NCBI RefSeq assembly: GCF_042656585.1 | Contig: NZ_JBHSPG010000004.1 | Reading direction: 5' to 3' (one strand) | Length of the DNA: 64,000 bases | From: Thalassorhabdus alkalitolerans | GTDB lineage: Bacteria; Bacillota; Bacilli; Bacillales; Marinococcaceae | Shown: piece by piece, positions 45,161 through 53,999 of the stretch | Layout of the letters: each line of letters opens with the position of its first letter | How positions within the stretch are numbered: position 1 is the first letter of the stretch | Translations under genes and position numbers: made by a program | Notes under the pieces: model-generated | Seen by the model: the letters and a program-made list of their open reading frames with translations, nothing else | The model's database searches: none | What the model was told of the DNA's origin: nothing

Positions 45161-46201
45161 ATGGCACACAAACTTGCATTTATAGGCTTTGGAGGAGTCG
45201 GCCAAGGATTGGCAGATATTCTTTTGTCTAAAAGTGATTGGCTCAAGGATGAATTTGGCACTGACTTTCAGGTTGTCTCCATTTGTGATTTATACAAAGG
45301 ATCTCTTCATGATCCTAATGGCCTGCAGCTGGACAAAGTGATGGATGTATTAAAGGAAGATGGAAATTTTGACAGATATCCTGACTCTCCTGCTCTTGTC
45401 AGAGGAATGGACAGTATGGAAACCATTGAAGCTTCCAATGCCGATACAATGATTGAAATAACGTTTACTGATGTTAAGACAGGACAGCCTGCAATTGATC
45501 ATTGCAAGAAAGCATTTCAGAGCGGGAAAAACGCGGTTCTTACAAACAAGGGACCGGTTGCACTTGCCTATGAGGAGCTTAAAGAATTAGCTGACAATAA
45601 TAATGTACGGTTTCTATTTGAAGGTACGGTGATGAGCGGTACTCCAGCACTTCGAATGCCGTTAACCTCACTCGCTGGAAATGAAATTAAACAAATCCGC
45701 GGCATCTTCAATGGTACGACCAATTATATGCTGACAAAAATGGAAGAGGGCATGAAATATGAAGAAGCTCTCGCCCAGGCACAGGAGCTTGGATACGCTG
45801 AAGCTGATCCTACAAGTGATGTAGAGGGGTATGATGTCCTTTATAAAGTTGTCATCCTGGCAAACGTGGTAATGGGTGTTCCGTTAAAGAAAGAGGATGT
45901 TACCTGCAAGGGAATATCTCACCTTTCCCCAGAAGACATTGAACAGGCAAAAGAAGAAAGAGCAAAGTGGAAGCTAATCGGCAGGCTGGAAAGGACACAG
46001 GACGGAGTAAAAGCTTCTGTCGGGCCGGAAAAGGTAGCAGAAGGCGACCCTCTATCCAGCATTTCAGGGGCGCTCAATGCTGTTACGTATGAGTGTGATC
46101 TATCAGGACCTGTCACTCTTGTCGGAGCCGGCGCCGGTATTCCAGAAACAGGTTTCGCCCTTTTAATTGACTTGATTAATATGGAACGACAGCAAATATA
46201 A
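45161..46201 (+). CDS. homoserine dehydrogenase-like oxidoreductase without ACT domain
   Basis: 346 residues. Rossmann start LAFIGFGGVGQGLADIL, then TNKGPVALAYEEL, FEGTVMSGTPAL, the family signature GIFNGTTNYMLTKM and AQELGYAEADPTSDVEGYD with the catalytic Asp and Lys (DVLYKVVILA). The C-terminal ACT regulatory domain of biosynthetic enzymes is absent. Biosynthetic homoserine dehydrogenase reduces aspartate semialdehyde; inside a catabolic operon the reverse, NAD(P)-dependent oxidation of homoserine, is plausible. The AGGAGG site and short gaps tie it to its neighbours. Confidence 0.85.
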   Translation: MAHKLAFIGFGGVGQGLADILLSKSDWLKDEFGTDFQVVSICDLYKGSLHDPNGLQLDKVMDVLKEDGNFDRYPDSPALVRGMDSMETIEASNADTMIEITFTDVKTGQPAIDHCKKAFQSGKNAVLTNKGPVALAYEELKELADNNNVRFLFEGTVMSGTPALRMPLTSLAGNEIKQIRGIFNGTTNYMLTKMEEGMKYEEALAQAQELGYAEADPTSDVEGYDVLYKVVILANVVMGVPLKKEDVTCKGISHLSPEDIEQAKEERAKWKLIGRLERTQDGVKASVGPEKVAEGDPLSSISGALNAVTYECDLSGPVTLVGAGAGIPETGFALLIDLINMERQQI

Positions 46202-46249
46202 GTGTTACATGGATCATGGGAAACTTTGTGAAGAAAGGTGGCGAGGAAC

Positions 46250-47695
46250 ATGGCAACAAAACTATTAGGCCAGAAAATGCTTTTAGCAGGTGAGTGGGTA
46301 GACAGAGAGGATAAAATCAAAGTCTATAACCCTGAAAATAATCAGTTAATTGATACAGTCCCGGCAGCTAGCAAAGAGGACATGGAGCTTGCGATAGAAA
46401 AAGCAAAGGAAGGCGCTAAAATAGCTGAATCGTTATCGGTAAAAGAAAGAATGGATATTCTTCAGGGAGTTGCAAAACGTTTACAAGAGAGACATGAAGA
46501 ATTTGCCCGAATGATAGCTCTTGAAGGCAGCAAAACAATTAAAGAAGCCAGAGGAGAAGTAACACGAACGATCGAAACCATTCGTATTAGTGCGGAAGAG
46601 GCAAGAAGAATGACTGGTGAATCCATTAATTTCGATCAAAATGCCGGAAATGAAGACCGGATGGGTTACTACTTTCGTTTTCCAATCGGTATTGTTGCCG
46701 CCATCACGCCATTTAACGATCCTTTAAACCTTGTGGCTCATAAGATTGGCCCTGCTATTGCTGCAGGAAATGCGATTATTGTGAAGCCAGCTTCAGAAAC
46801 GCCATTAAGTGCCTTAAAATTAGCAGAAGCTTTTACAGAGGCCGGATTGCCTAAAAAGGTGATGACTGTTATAACCGGAAGAGGCAGAGATATTGGCGAT
46901 ACTTTAATTGAGAATAAAGAGATTCGCATGATTAGTTTTACTGGAGGACTTGAAACAGGGGAAGCAATTGCCAAAAAGGCGGGGTTAAAGAAGGTATCAA
47001 TGGAACTTGGTTCTAATTCACCGGCTATCGTCTTAAAGGATGCTGACCTGGATCATGCTGTTTCCTCCACTGTATCTGGTTCTTTTGCTGCCGCAGGACA
47101 AAACTGCCTGGGTGTCCAAAGAATTTATGTAGAAAAAGAACTGTATTCTTCCTTTAAAGATAAATTTGTTCAACAGACAAAAGAGCTAAAATCGGGAAAC
47201 AAGCTTTCTGAATATACTGATATGGGTCCCCTTATTAATGAAAAAGAAGCCAAGAGAGTGGAAAAAATGGTTGAAGATGCCCTAAAAGATGGAGCAGAGC
47301 TTTTGACAGGAGGAAAAAGGAACGGAGCTTTCTACGAACCTACCGTACTAGCGAATGTTCCAAGGCATGCGGCAGTGGCTGTAGAAGAAATTTTTGGACC
47401 GGTCGTTATCCTTTCAGCTGTTGATTCCTTTGAAGAGGCAATTGAAAAAGCAAACGATGTTAATTACGGTCTTCAGGCTGGTATATTTACAACAAATGTA
47501 AACAAAGCCATGCGCGGGGCTCGCAGGCTCCAGGTCGGAGGAGTCATGATCAATGACAGCAGTGATTTCAGGATTGATGCCATGCCGTTTGGCGGTGTAA
47601 AAGGCTCCGGGCTTGGAAGAGAAGGCGTCAAATATGCCATGAGAGACATGTCAGAAGAGCGTGTCGTCTGCTTTAAACTAACTGATGAAGAATAG
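46250..47695 (+). CDS. aldehyde dehydrogenase, DoeC-like candidate
   Basis: 481 residues of the NAD(P)-dependent aldehyde dehydrogenase fold. Seen: AITPFNDPLNLVAHKIGPAI, VKPASETPLS, catalytic base in VSMELGSNSPAIV, nucleophile in AAGQNCLGVQRIYV and the closing PFGGVKGSGLGREG. Closest general types are lactaldehyde/succinate-semialdehyde dehydrogenases. By context it should oxidise aspartate 4-semialdehyde to aspartate, the job of DoeC in Halomonas. AAGGTGG is eight bases before ATG 46250; an upstream GTG lacks good spacing. Confidence 0.88.
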   Translation: MATKLLGQKMLLAGEWVDREDKIKVYNPENNQLIDTVPAASKEDMELAIEKAKEGAKIAESLSVKERMDILQGVAKRLQERHEEFARMIALEGSKTIKEARGEVTRTIETIRISAEEARRMTGESINFDQNAGNEDRMGYYFRFPIGIVAAITPFNDPLNLVAHKIGPAIAAGNAIIVKPASETPLSALKLAEAFTEAGLPKKVMTVITGRGRDIGDTLIENKEIRMISFTGGLETGEAIAKKAGLKKVSMELGSNSPAIVLKDADLDHAVSSTVSGSFAAAGQNCLGVQRIYVEKELYSSFKDKFVQQTKELKSGNKLSEYTDMGPLINEKEAKRVEKMVEDALKDGAELLTGGKRNGAFYEPTVLANVPRHAAVAVEEIFGPVVILSAVDSFEEAIEKANDVNYGLQAGIFTTNVNKAMRGARRLQVGGVMINDSSDFRIDAMPFGGVKGSGLGREGVKYAMRDMSEERVVCFKLTDEE

Positions 47696-47767
47696 TAAAA
47701 TGGGCCAGTGGACAAAAGGGGAAGCCTTTTTGTCCACTAAGCTGGAAAGATGAAAGGTGGGTCGTCA

Positions 47768-49021
47768 ATGTTGTTATTCCCTAAAGAGGAATTTTTAACT
47801 AGAATGAATTACACTAAACAAAAAATGCTTGAATACGGTGTTGAGGTGCTATTAATCTCAAACCCGTCCAACATGAATTATTTAACTGGTTATAATGCCT
47901 GGTCGTTTTATGTTCATCAAATTCTAGTAGTGATGATTGACGAGGAACAGCCCATCTGGATTGGAAGAGAAATGGATGCCCATAGTGCGAAAGTTACAAC
48001 ATGGCTTGATACAAATCATATTATTTCCTACCCGGATGAATTTGTGCAGTCGAGCATTAAGCATCCAATGGACTTTGTAGCAAATATCCTGGAAGAGATA
48101 GGGCAGGGCAACCGAAAGATCGGTTTAGAAATGGACGCTTTTTATTTTACAGCAATGTGTTATGAAAGAATTGTCCATGGTCTGCCCAATGCTGAATTTA
48201 AAAATACCAGTACTCTCGTAAACTGGGTAAGGGTTGTGAAATCAGACCGTGAAATAGAGTGCATGAAGAAAGCTGGAAGAATTTTAGAAAATGCCATGAA
48301 GGCTGCTTACGATACAGCCGATGTAGGTGTGAGGGAGAATGATGTAGCTGCTGCTATTTATCAGGCGCAAATTAGCGGAACACCTGATTATGGCGGCGAT
48401 TATACTTCCATTGTCCCAATGATTCCGACCAGTGAAAACACGGCAAGCCCCCACCTGACGTGGACAGACAGAAGGTATAAATATGGAGATTATCTCACCA
48501 TTGAAATTGCAGGATGTTATAATCGGTATCATACACCGATGGCAAGAACAATGGCTATTGGAGAGGCGCCTGGCAAAGTAGAAGAACTTGCCGAAGTCGT
48601 TGTAGAGGGAATTGAAACAACGATTGATGCTATTAAGCCTGGGATAACAGCAGAGGAAGTGGAAGCAGTTTGGAGCAGGAGCATTGCCAAGCGAGGCTTC
48701 TTTAAAGAATCCCGCTTAGGCTATTCCATTGGCCTCAGCTATCCTCCTGACTGGGGTGAGCATACCATTAGTTTCCGTAAAGGAGACCGGACTCTGCTGC
48801 AGCCTAATATGACCTTTCATTTAATGCCTGGGATCTGGCTTGATGACTACGGAGTTGAAATTACTGAATCTATCCGTATCACCGAGTCAGGATGTGAGCT
48901 TCTGGCTGACGTACCAAAAGATTTATTTATAAAAAAGCCAGCATCTTATTCAGGCCTGTCACTAGTTGAAACCCCTGATAATCAAGTGGAATTCCCAAAA
49001 AAAGCCGACTTCTCTTCATAG
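47768..49021 (+). CDS. doeA: ectoine hydrolase-type M24 protein
   Basis: 417 residues of the creatinase/aminopeptidase P fold. From memory of DoeA/EutD, the shared blocks are unusually specific: SNPSNMNYLTGYNAWSFYVH, YPDEFVQSSIKHPMDFV, GLEMDAFYFTA, DYGGDYTSIVPMIPTSENTA, GCYNRYHTPMARTM and GYSIGLSYPPDWGEHT. DoeA opens the ectoine ring to N-acetyl-diaminobutyrate. The usual five metal ligands of M24 peptidases are only partly recognisable, as in DoeA. ATG 47768 follows AAAGGTGGG. It is the last gene of the operon; the terminator overlaps its stop. Confidence 0.8.
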   Translation: MLLFPKEEFLTRMNYTKQKMLEYGVEVLLISNPSNMNYLTGYNAWSFYVHQILVVMIDEEQPIWIGREMDAHSAKVTTWLDTNHIISYPDEFVQSSIKHPMDFVANILEEIGQGNRKIGLEMDAFYFTAMCYERIVHGLPNAEFKNTSTLVNWVRVVKSDREIECMKKAGRILENAMKAAYDTADVGVRENDVAAAIYQAQISGTPDYGGDYTSIVPMIPTSENTASPHLTWTDRRYKYGDYLTIEIAGCYNRYHTPMARTMAIGEAPGKVEELAEVVVEGIETTIDAIKPGITAEEVEAVWSRSIAKRGFFKESRLGYSIGLSYPPDWGEHTISFRKGDRTLLQPNMTFHLMPGIWLDDYGVEITESIRITESGCELLADVPKDLFIKKPASYSGLSLVETPDNQVEFPKKADFSS

Positions 49022-49036
49022 AGAACGGCTTTTTTC
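48996..49036 (+). terminator. operon terminator overlapping the doeA stop
   Basis: AAAAAAGCCGacTTCTC pairs with GAGAAcGGCTTTTTT; the TAG stop lies in the loop region. Confidence 0.8.
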
Positions 49037-49099
49037 TTTGGAGCAAATCATACTCATTTTCAGGCTTTACGTGGTAGGATAAATAATAAGGAAGGTTTT

Positions 49100-50497
49100 T
49101 TGGCAGAAAGGTACGGGATTCACGTGAAAAATGCTCAATCGTTTTTGGGAGTTGCTGCGTTTTCAGCAGTTTTTTTATATTTACTGCATTTGTTCATACC
49201 CATAGAAATTCTCCCTTACATATATAGTTTTCTCACATTTCTTTTGTTACTTTGCGGGCTGGTTCTTATCAATCCGGTGAACAAGATTGTAGTGATTTCT
49301 TTATTAGTCCTTGGCAGTCTGGTTTTCTTCAGATATGAGGTGGATATGCAAACGATATGGCTCAGTTTTGGAGAAAACTTGAATCTCCTTGCTTTATTTC
49401 TTCTGATCCCTCTATATGGAACCTTGATGTCTGAAGCGGGTTATTTACAAGCTTTAAAGACAGCTATTGCCAGAAGAGAACTTACAAAAAAAGCGAGGCC
49501 CTATCGTTTAGGGTATATCTTAACAGCTTCCATGGGTTCCCTCTTAAATTTAGGCTCCATGCCTTTAGTTCACCGGATCAGCGAAGAGAGCTTTTCAAAA
49601 TACGAGGAAAAGCGTTTTGGTATGACACTGCTGCGCGGCTTTGGATTCTGTATGCTTTGGTCTCCTTATTTTGTGAACGTTGGGCTTGTGCTTGTTCTTT
49701 ATGATTTATCCTGGCAGGAAATCGGTATATACAGTCTCTTTCTCGCCTTCGTATATACAATTGTGACTGCTATGTTTTTCCCGTTTCTTTCCTTTAAAGA
49801 CGATCGAGATCATACTCTTATACAAAATGAAACGAGAATAGACAGGGAAACAAGGCGTTTATTATGGGCGTTTGCGGCTTATGTTATAATTCTTTTGTTT
49901 TCCTCTTTTTATTTAGACAGTGTGCTGGAGATCAATATGCTGACGGTGGTCTCTATTCTTGCATTGATTCTTCCTTTGGCCTGGTCTGTTGCTGCCAAGG
50001 TAACAAAGGAATTTCTAAGCGCAGGAGCTGGCCATATAAAAGGGTCCTTTGTAAAGCTTCATAATGAGTTAACTATCTTTATTACAGCCGGATTTATCGG
50101 GGTAGCTTTATCTGAAACAGAAATTGGAGAGGTCTTATCTGAAGCCTTGTTGTACATGTCGCAGGGAATTGTGCCTGTCTTTTCTTTTCTTTTGGTTGGA
50201 ACAGCCATTTTGCTGGCATTTATAGGAATCCATCCAGTCATTATAGTGATAGGACTGGGGAGTTCTCTTTCTCCCGAGAGCTTTGGTGTCGAGGCGTCAT
50301 ACATGGGACTCTTAATGCTTGCAGCCTGGACACTTTCTACTCAGCTCTCTCCATTTTCGGGATCGGTCCTTTTGGCATCTCATCTGATGAAAACTTCGCC
50401 CCTGGAGATTGTGAAGAAAAATGTTGTCTTCATACTTGTCATTATGTTTTTGTTTACTTTTTTACTCTGGGGGATCCATGGTATCCAAAATTTGTAA
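49100..50497 (+). CDS. polytopic membrane protein, candidate transporter
   Basis: 465 residues with about 11-12 hydrophobic helices. Charged loops occur at about 120-140 and 230-250, and a Pro/Ser/Gly-rich motif lies in the last third (AAWTLSTQLSPFSGSVLLASH). The repeated half and LNLGSMPLVHRISEES-type loops resemble ion-transporter/dicarboxylate-permease families, but I cannot name one. TTG 49100 follows AAGGAAGG. It is 78 bases downstream of the ectoine-type operon, across a terminator. It could import ectoine or an intermediate, but classical ectoine importers are TRAP, ABC or BCCT types. Confidence 0.65.
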   Translation: MAERYGIHVKNAQSFLGVAAFSAVFLYLLHLFIPIEILPYIYSFLTFLLLLCGLVLINPVNKIVVISLLVLGSLVFFRYEVDMQTIWLSFGENLNLLALFLLIPLYGTLMSEAGYLQALKTAIARRELTKKARPYRLGYILTASMGSLLNLGSMPLVHRISEESFSKYEEKRFGMTLLRGFGFCMLWSPYFVNVGLVLVLYDLSWQEIGIYSLFLAFVYTIVTAMFFPFLSFKDDRDHTLIQNETRIDRETRRLLWAFAAYVIILLFSSFYLDSVLEINMLTVVSILALILPLAWSVAAKVTKEFLSAGAGHIKGSFVKLHNELTIFITAGFIGVALSETEIGEVLSEALLYMSQGIVPVFSFLLVGTAILLAFIGIHPVIIVIGLGSSLSPESFGVEASYMGLLMLAAWTLSTQLSPFSGSVLLASHLMKTSPLEIVKKNVVFILVIMFLFTFLLWGIHGIQNL

Positions 50498-50616
50498 CTG
50501 TATAAATCCTTAACGGTTATTTTACGAGCAAATGAGATGGGCTTTTGTGGTATGGACCTGAAGTAGAAGCTACGACTTCTTCGTAAATAGGAATTTGCAT
50601 AAGAAAGAAGGGAATT

Positions 50617-51561
50617 GTGTTGGAACAAAGACGTTTATGGCCTCTTTATGTACTTATATTTTCCGTCATGCTTGTCTGGGGGCTGAATGTAGTTGCTCTT
50701 AAAGTTTTGGTGGATTTTATGGAACCTGCATCCATGCAGGCACTTAGAATTTTTCTTGCCGGCTTGACTGTGTTTTTTATTATTTTCCTTCGGAGAAGCT
50801 TTAGGAAATTAACAAAGAAAGAATGGAAGATCACGCTTGCTGCCTTGCTGTTCGGTGTAGTAGGGCATCACTTTTTTTTGGCAATGGGGCTTACAGAAAC
50901 CACAGCCTCTAATGCATCAATTATTTTAGCATTGCTTCCTGTCACTACTTCCGTGTTAGCTATGATGATTCTCGGTGATCCCTTGACTAAGCTGAGGTTT
51001 GTCGGGATTTTGTCTGCATTTACTGGAGTTTTCTTGATCGTATTTATGGGTGATGGGGAATTTGGGGCCTTAACAAGAGGAGATATATTTATTTTTTTGG
51101 GGATGGCTACCCAGGCACTGAGCTTTATTTTTATTAGGCAGGCAACAAGTACAATCAGTCCTGCTTTGATGACTGGCTACATGTTTATTGTAGGGTCCTT
51201 TTTCTTGCTGGGTCTAAGTGTAGTATTTGAGCCTAATGGAATTAAGGAAATGTTTACGGCACCGTTGTATGTATGGGCCATATTTATAGGTTCAGCCGTA
51301 CTGGCAACAGCTCTAGGTCATCAATTGTTTAATGGAGCCATCCAAAAGATAGGCGCTGGCGAAACTGCAGTATTTAATAATTTTGTGCCTTTTTTTGGAT
51401 TGGTTAGTTCTGCACTTCTTTTAGGTGAAAATATTACTATGCCACAAATTGCAAGCTTTATTTTTATCGTGATTGGTGTTTTGTTTGGCACAGGTTATGT
51501 AGAAAAGAAATTTATCCTTTATAAAAACAAAAAAAGAGAGACAGATCATCTCTCTCTTTAA
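50617..51561 (+). CDS. EamA/DMT family transporter
   Basis: 314 residues with ten hydrophobic helices arranged as two EamA repeats (first about 8-140: VMLVWGLNVVALKVLVDFM, TTASNASIILALLPV; second about 155-295: ALGHQLFNGAIQKIGAGETAVFNNFVPFFGL, split). Members export amino acids or metabolites. TTG 50617 follows AAGAAGGGA. Same strand as the upstream permease. Substrate unknown. Confidence 0.88.
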   Translation: MLEQRRLWPLYVLIFSVMLVWGLNVVALKVLVDFMEPASMQALRIFLAGLTVFFIIFLRRSFRKLTKKEWKITLAALLFGVVGHHFFLAMGLTETTASNASIILALLPVTTSVLAMMILGDPLTKLRFVGILSAFTGVFLIVFMGDGEFGALTRGDIFIFLGMATQALSFIFIRQATSTISPALMTGYMFIVGSFFLLGLSVVFEPNGIKEMFTAPLYVWAIFIGSAVLATALGHQLFNGAIQKIGAGETAVFNNFVPFFGLVSSALLLGENITMPQIASFIFIVIGVLFGTGYVEKKFILYKNKKRETDHLSL

Positions 51562-51569
51562 AGGAACGG

Positions 51570-51815
51570 TCACGATGTGTTCCTCCCTTTGTCCTCATTC
51601 TTTTTTTCTGGGACCGGATCAAAGCCGCCAGAATGAAAAGGGTGGCACTTTAAAAGGCGTTTTATGGTCAGCCAGCTTCCTTTACATGCTCCATATGTTC
51701 TTACGGCTTCCAGGCTGTATTGAGAACATGTCGGATGAAAACGGCATGTTGGCGGGGTTAATGGTGATATAAATCGTTGATAAAAACGAAGAATTTTGAT
51801 TAGGATAAATTTCAT
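51570..51815 (-). CDS. yidD: membrane protein insertion efficiency factor YidD
   Basis: 81 residues with the family blocks [30 protein letters not shown] and [13 protein letters not shown]. YidD proteins aid YidC/Oxa1-dependent membrane insertion. Start ATG 51815 with GAGGAGAAACCG upstream on minus. It converges with the EamA gene nine bases away. Confidence 0.93.
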   Translation of the reverse strand: MKFILIKILRFYQRFISPLTPPTCRFHPTCSQYSLEAVRTYGACKGSWLTIKRLLKCHPFHSGGFDPVPEKKNEDKGRNTS

Positions 51816-51999
51816 CGGTTTCTCCTCGTAAGAAGTTTTCTTCTACATCTTAGCAGAAAGAGAAAAGTGGTGTAAGGGAAAAGTAAAGAGGGATTCCTTG
51901 TATGCTTTCCAATAAATTTAATGTTTGACTATAAACCAGAAAGGGCAAAAGAATAATAAGCACAAACAACTTATACTTTACAAAGAGGTGAGCTTTCGA

Positions 52000-52131
52000 G
52001 TGAAACACTTTGCACATCGTTCCATTAACAAAAAGCATAATGGCCTAAATAGTACTCAGGAAGTGCGTTATGCAAAAATTTTCAGGAAAGCTGATAAAGA
52101 AATAGAACAAATGCAAAAAGAGCAAAAGTAA
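52000..52131 (+). CDS. YfhE-like small protein, GTG start
   Basis: 43 basic residues. The middle, LNSTQEVRYAKIFRKADKE, resembles the YfhE family of bacilli (STQEV followed by a KADxA-type motif). GTG 52000 follows AAAGAGGTGAG at seven bases, which cuts off a longer open frame upstream. A terminator follows within 65 bases. Role unknown. Confidence 0.6.
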   Translation: MKHFAHRSINKKHNGLNSTQEVRYAKIFRKADKEIEQMQKEQK

Positions 52132-52159
52132 AATAAAGACTGGACCAAAACCAAGGTAA

Positions 52160-52198
52160 AAAGAATGGCCTCACTGTTTGTGAGTGCCATTCTTTTTA
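52160..52198 (+). terminator. terminator after YfhE-like gene
   Basis: AAGAATGGCcTCAC pairs with GTGAgtGCCATTCTT, followed by T residues. Confidence 0.85.
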
Positions 52199-52370
52199 TT
52201 TATACGTAATAACTAATCCACTAGAAAAACAGTCCATACTCTTTATTTGCTTCAGCATCCTGCAGGAGTCGCCGCCTTTTTGTCCTTCAAGACACTTCAG
52301 TCCAAAAAAGGAGCATTTCCAAAATGGAAGTCTACACAACGATTTTCTGCAAATAAATATTTTACAGAAA

Positions 52371-52438
52371 GAGAAACCCTCTGCTTTAGAAAACAGAGGG
52401 TTTCTCGACAATCAAAGCTTGCCGAATGGCAAGCTTTG
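52371..52438 (-). terminator. two tandem hairpins at the dapA 3' end
   Basis: CAAAGCTTGCC/GGCAAGCTTTG (52413-52438) and GAGAAACCCTCTG/CAGAGGGTTTCTC (52371-52406), both perfect. The 160 bases beyond them to the left hold no gene I can see. Confidence 0.7.
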
Positions 52439-52444
52439 TCTAAG

Positions 52445-53332
52445 TCAGCTTACATAAAATGTAGCTTTAGGTTGAAGAGTAGTGCGGAGCTCATTCATTT
52501 CCCCTTCACTTAAACGAACCATTGGGAGACGAACATCTCCTGAAATGATACCTTTCAGCTCTAAAGCAGCCTTAACTGGGACAGGGCTTGGAGCTGCAAA
52601 CATAGCTTTCATAAGCGGCAGCAACTGTCGATGTCTTTTGGCTGCAAACTGAGGATGCCCCTGTAAAAAGGACTGAACCATTTCCTGCATTTCATTTCCT
52701 AAAATGTGTGAAGAAACAGAAACGATTCCTGTTCCGCCAATAGCCATTATCGGAAGAGTTAAGCTGTCATCTCCACTGTAAAGAGAGAAGTTGTCAGGTG
52801 TTTCTTCCACGATGCGGGACATAGCATCTAAGTCACCGCTCGCTTCTTTTGTTGATACGATATTCTCAATATAGGACAAGCGGATCGTTGTTTCCACTGA
52901 AACATTTACGACGCTCCGCCCTGGAATATTATAAATCATAACTGGAAGGTTTGTTGCTTGAGCAATTGTCTTAAAATGCTGGTATAAACCTTCCTGAGAC
53001 GGCTTGCTGTAATAAGGAGAAACAAGCATTACAGCATCCACGCCAACTTGCTCTGCTTTTTTAGTTAATTCCACTGAAGCTTTTGTATTGTTACAACCGG
53101 TACCGGCAATGACAGGAACTCTGCCATTAACTACTTTCACTACATGTTCGAACAAAAGAAGCTTTTCCTCTTTTGAAAGTGTAGGGGATTCACCTGTAGT
53201 TCCCGCGACAACGAGTGCGTCAGTTCCGTTTGAAATTAAATGATTTACAAGCTTTGTGACTGCGTTAAAATCTACTTCTTCATTTTCATCAAATGGTGTA
53301 ACCATTGCTGTTAATACACGACCAAAATTCAT
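52445..53332 (-). CDS. dapA: 4-hydroxy-tetrahydrodipicolinate synthase
   Basis: Condenses aspartate semialdehyde and pyruvate, first step to diaminopimelate, lysine and dipicolinate. The 295-residue TIM barrel has LVVAGTTGESPTLS, IAGTGCNNT, the Tyr of VMIYNIPGRS, the Schiff-base Lys in VSTKEASGDL and YSGDDSLTLP. ATG 53332 follows AGAGGGTGA. The gene is alone under a lysine riboswitch. In B. subtilis dapA is in the dapG operon and the lysine riboswitch controls lysC instead. Confidence 0.96.
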   Translation of the reverse strand: MNFGRVLTAMVTPFDENEEVDFNAVTKLVNHLISNGTDALVVAGTTGESPTLSKEEKLLLFEHVVKVVNGRVPVIAGTGCNNTKASVELTKKAEQVGVDAVMLVSPYYSKPSQEGLYQHFKTIAQATNLPVMIYNIPGRSVVNVSVETTIRLSYIENIVSTKEASGDLDAMSRIVEETPDNFSLYSGDDSLTLPIMAIGGTGIVSVSSHILGNEMQEMVQSFLQGHPQFAAKRHRQLLPLMKAMFAAPSPVPVKAALELKGIISGDVRLPMVRLSEGEMNELRTTLQPKATFYVS

Positions 53333-53435
53333 GTACATCACCCTCTTCATAAAATATCGTTCATTTTTCACCAAGTTCCTTTTACCGGGTGAGGGCAGGT
53401 TCTCAACGTAGTCAGTCGTTGGTACACCTGAACGT

Positions 53436-53472
53436 AAAAAAGCAACAATGAGAGGGATGTCTCATTGTTGCA
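53436..53472 (-). terminator. riboswitch expression-platform terminator
   Basis: On minus, CAACAATGAGA pairs with CTCTCATTGTTG just after the aptamer and is followed by TTTTTT. Confidence 0.88.
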
Positions 53473-53499
53473 TAACGTTCAGTAATCTACAGAACCGTT

Positions 53500-53692
53500 T
53501 ATGCGTGAGATAGCCCTCCATACAGCGCGTCATTGGCGCTATATGACAGTTACGTATTTATTCAATACGAAACCAGCTTCGAGTTCATGAGAAGCTCTCC
53601 ACTTCGGCAAATCCCCCTTTCTGTAACATTCCACGGCTCTCATGTGCCTCCTGTTACATACTAATGGTCTTCGCGCCTCTAACCTCACTTCC
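53500..53692 (-). ncRNA. lysine riboswitch (L-box) aptamer
   Basis: Read on minus, it has the L-box landmarks in order: TTAGAGGCGCGAAGACCATT, AGTATGTAACAGGAGGCACA, AGAAAGGGGGATTTGCCGAA with GTGG, a CTTCTCATGAACTCGAAGCT arm, ACTGTCATATAGCGCC and the closing GGAGGGCTATCTCACGC. The terminator follows at once. High lysine should stop transcription before dapA. Confidence 0.93.
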
Positions 53693-53730
53693 AGTAAAGA
53701 AGCAGGATATAAAATTGATTTTCTACAGAA

Positions 53731-53759
53731 ACTGTATCAAACCTTTTGATCAATTGCAA
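53731..53759 (-). promoter_or_regulatory. promoter of riboswitch-dapA unit
   Basis: On minus, TTGCAA (53754-53759), a 17-base spacer and TACAGT (53731-53736), placed just upstream of the aptamer. Confidence 0.55.
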
Positions 53760-53999
53760 TGGGTTTTGATAAGAATTTTGTTGTATTTTCTTGTTCTTAC
53801 AGGTTGTTTGCCCTGGTAGGTTTGATTTTAAACGTATGATTTAAATAGTAAAGACTGGAAAGATGAGAGTGATACCTGTCCTGAAAGAGAGGCGCAGGAT
53901 AACCTGCCTTCCTAAAATTGTCTTTGATTCTATCCTTTCCCGGATTAACACGGATATAAAACGCAAAATATAAAAAAGAGAAGAAAGGAGGTAAAAAAC

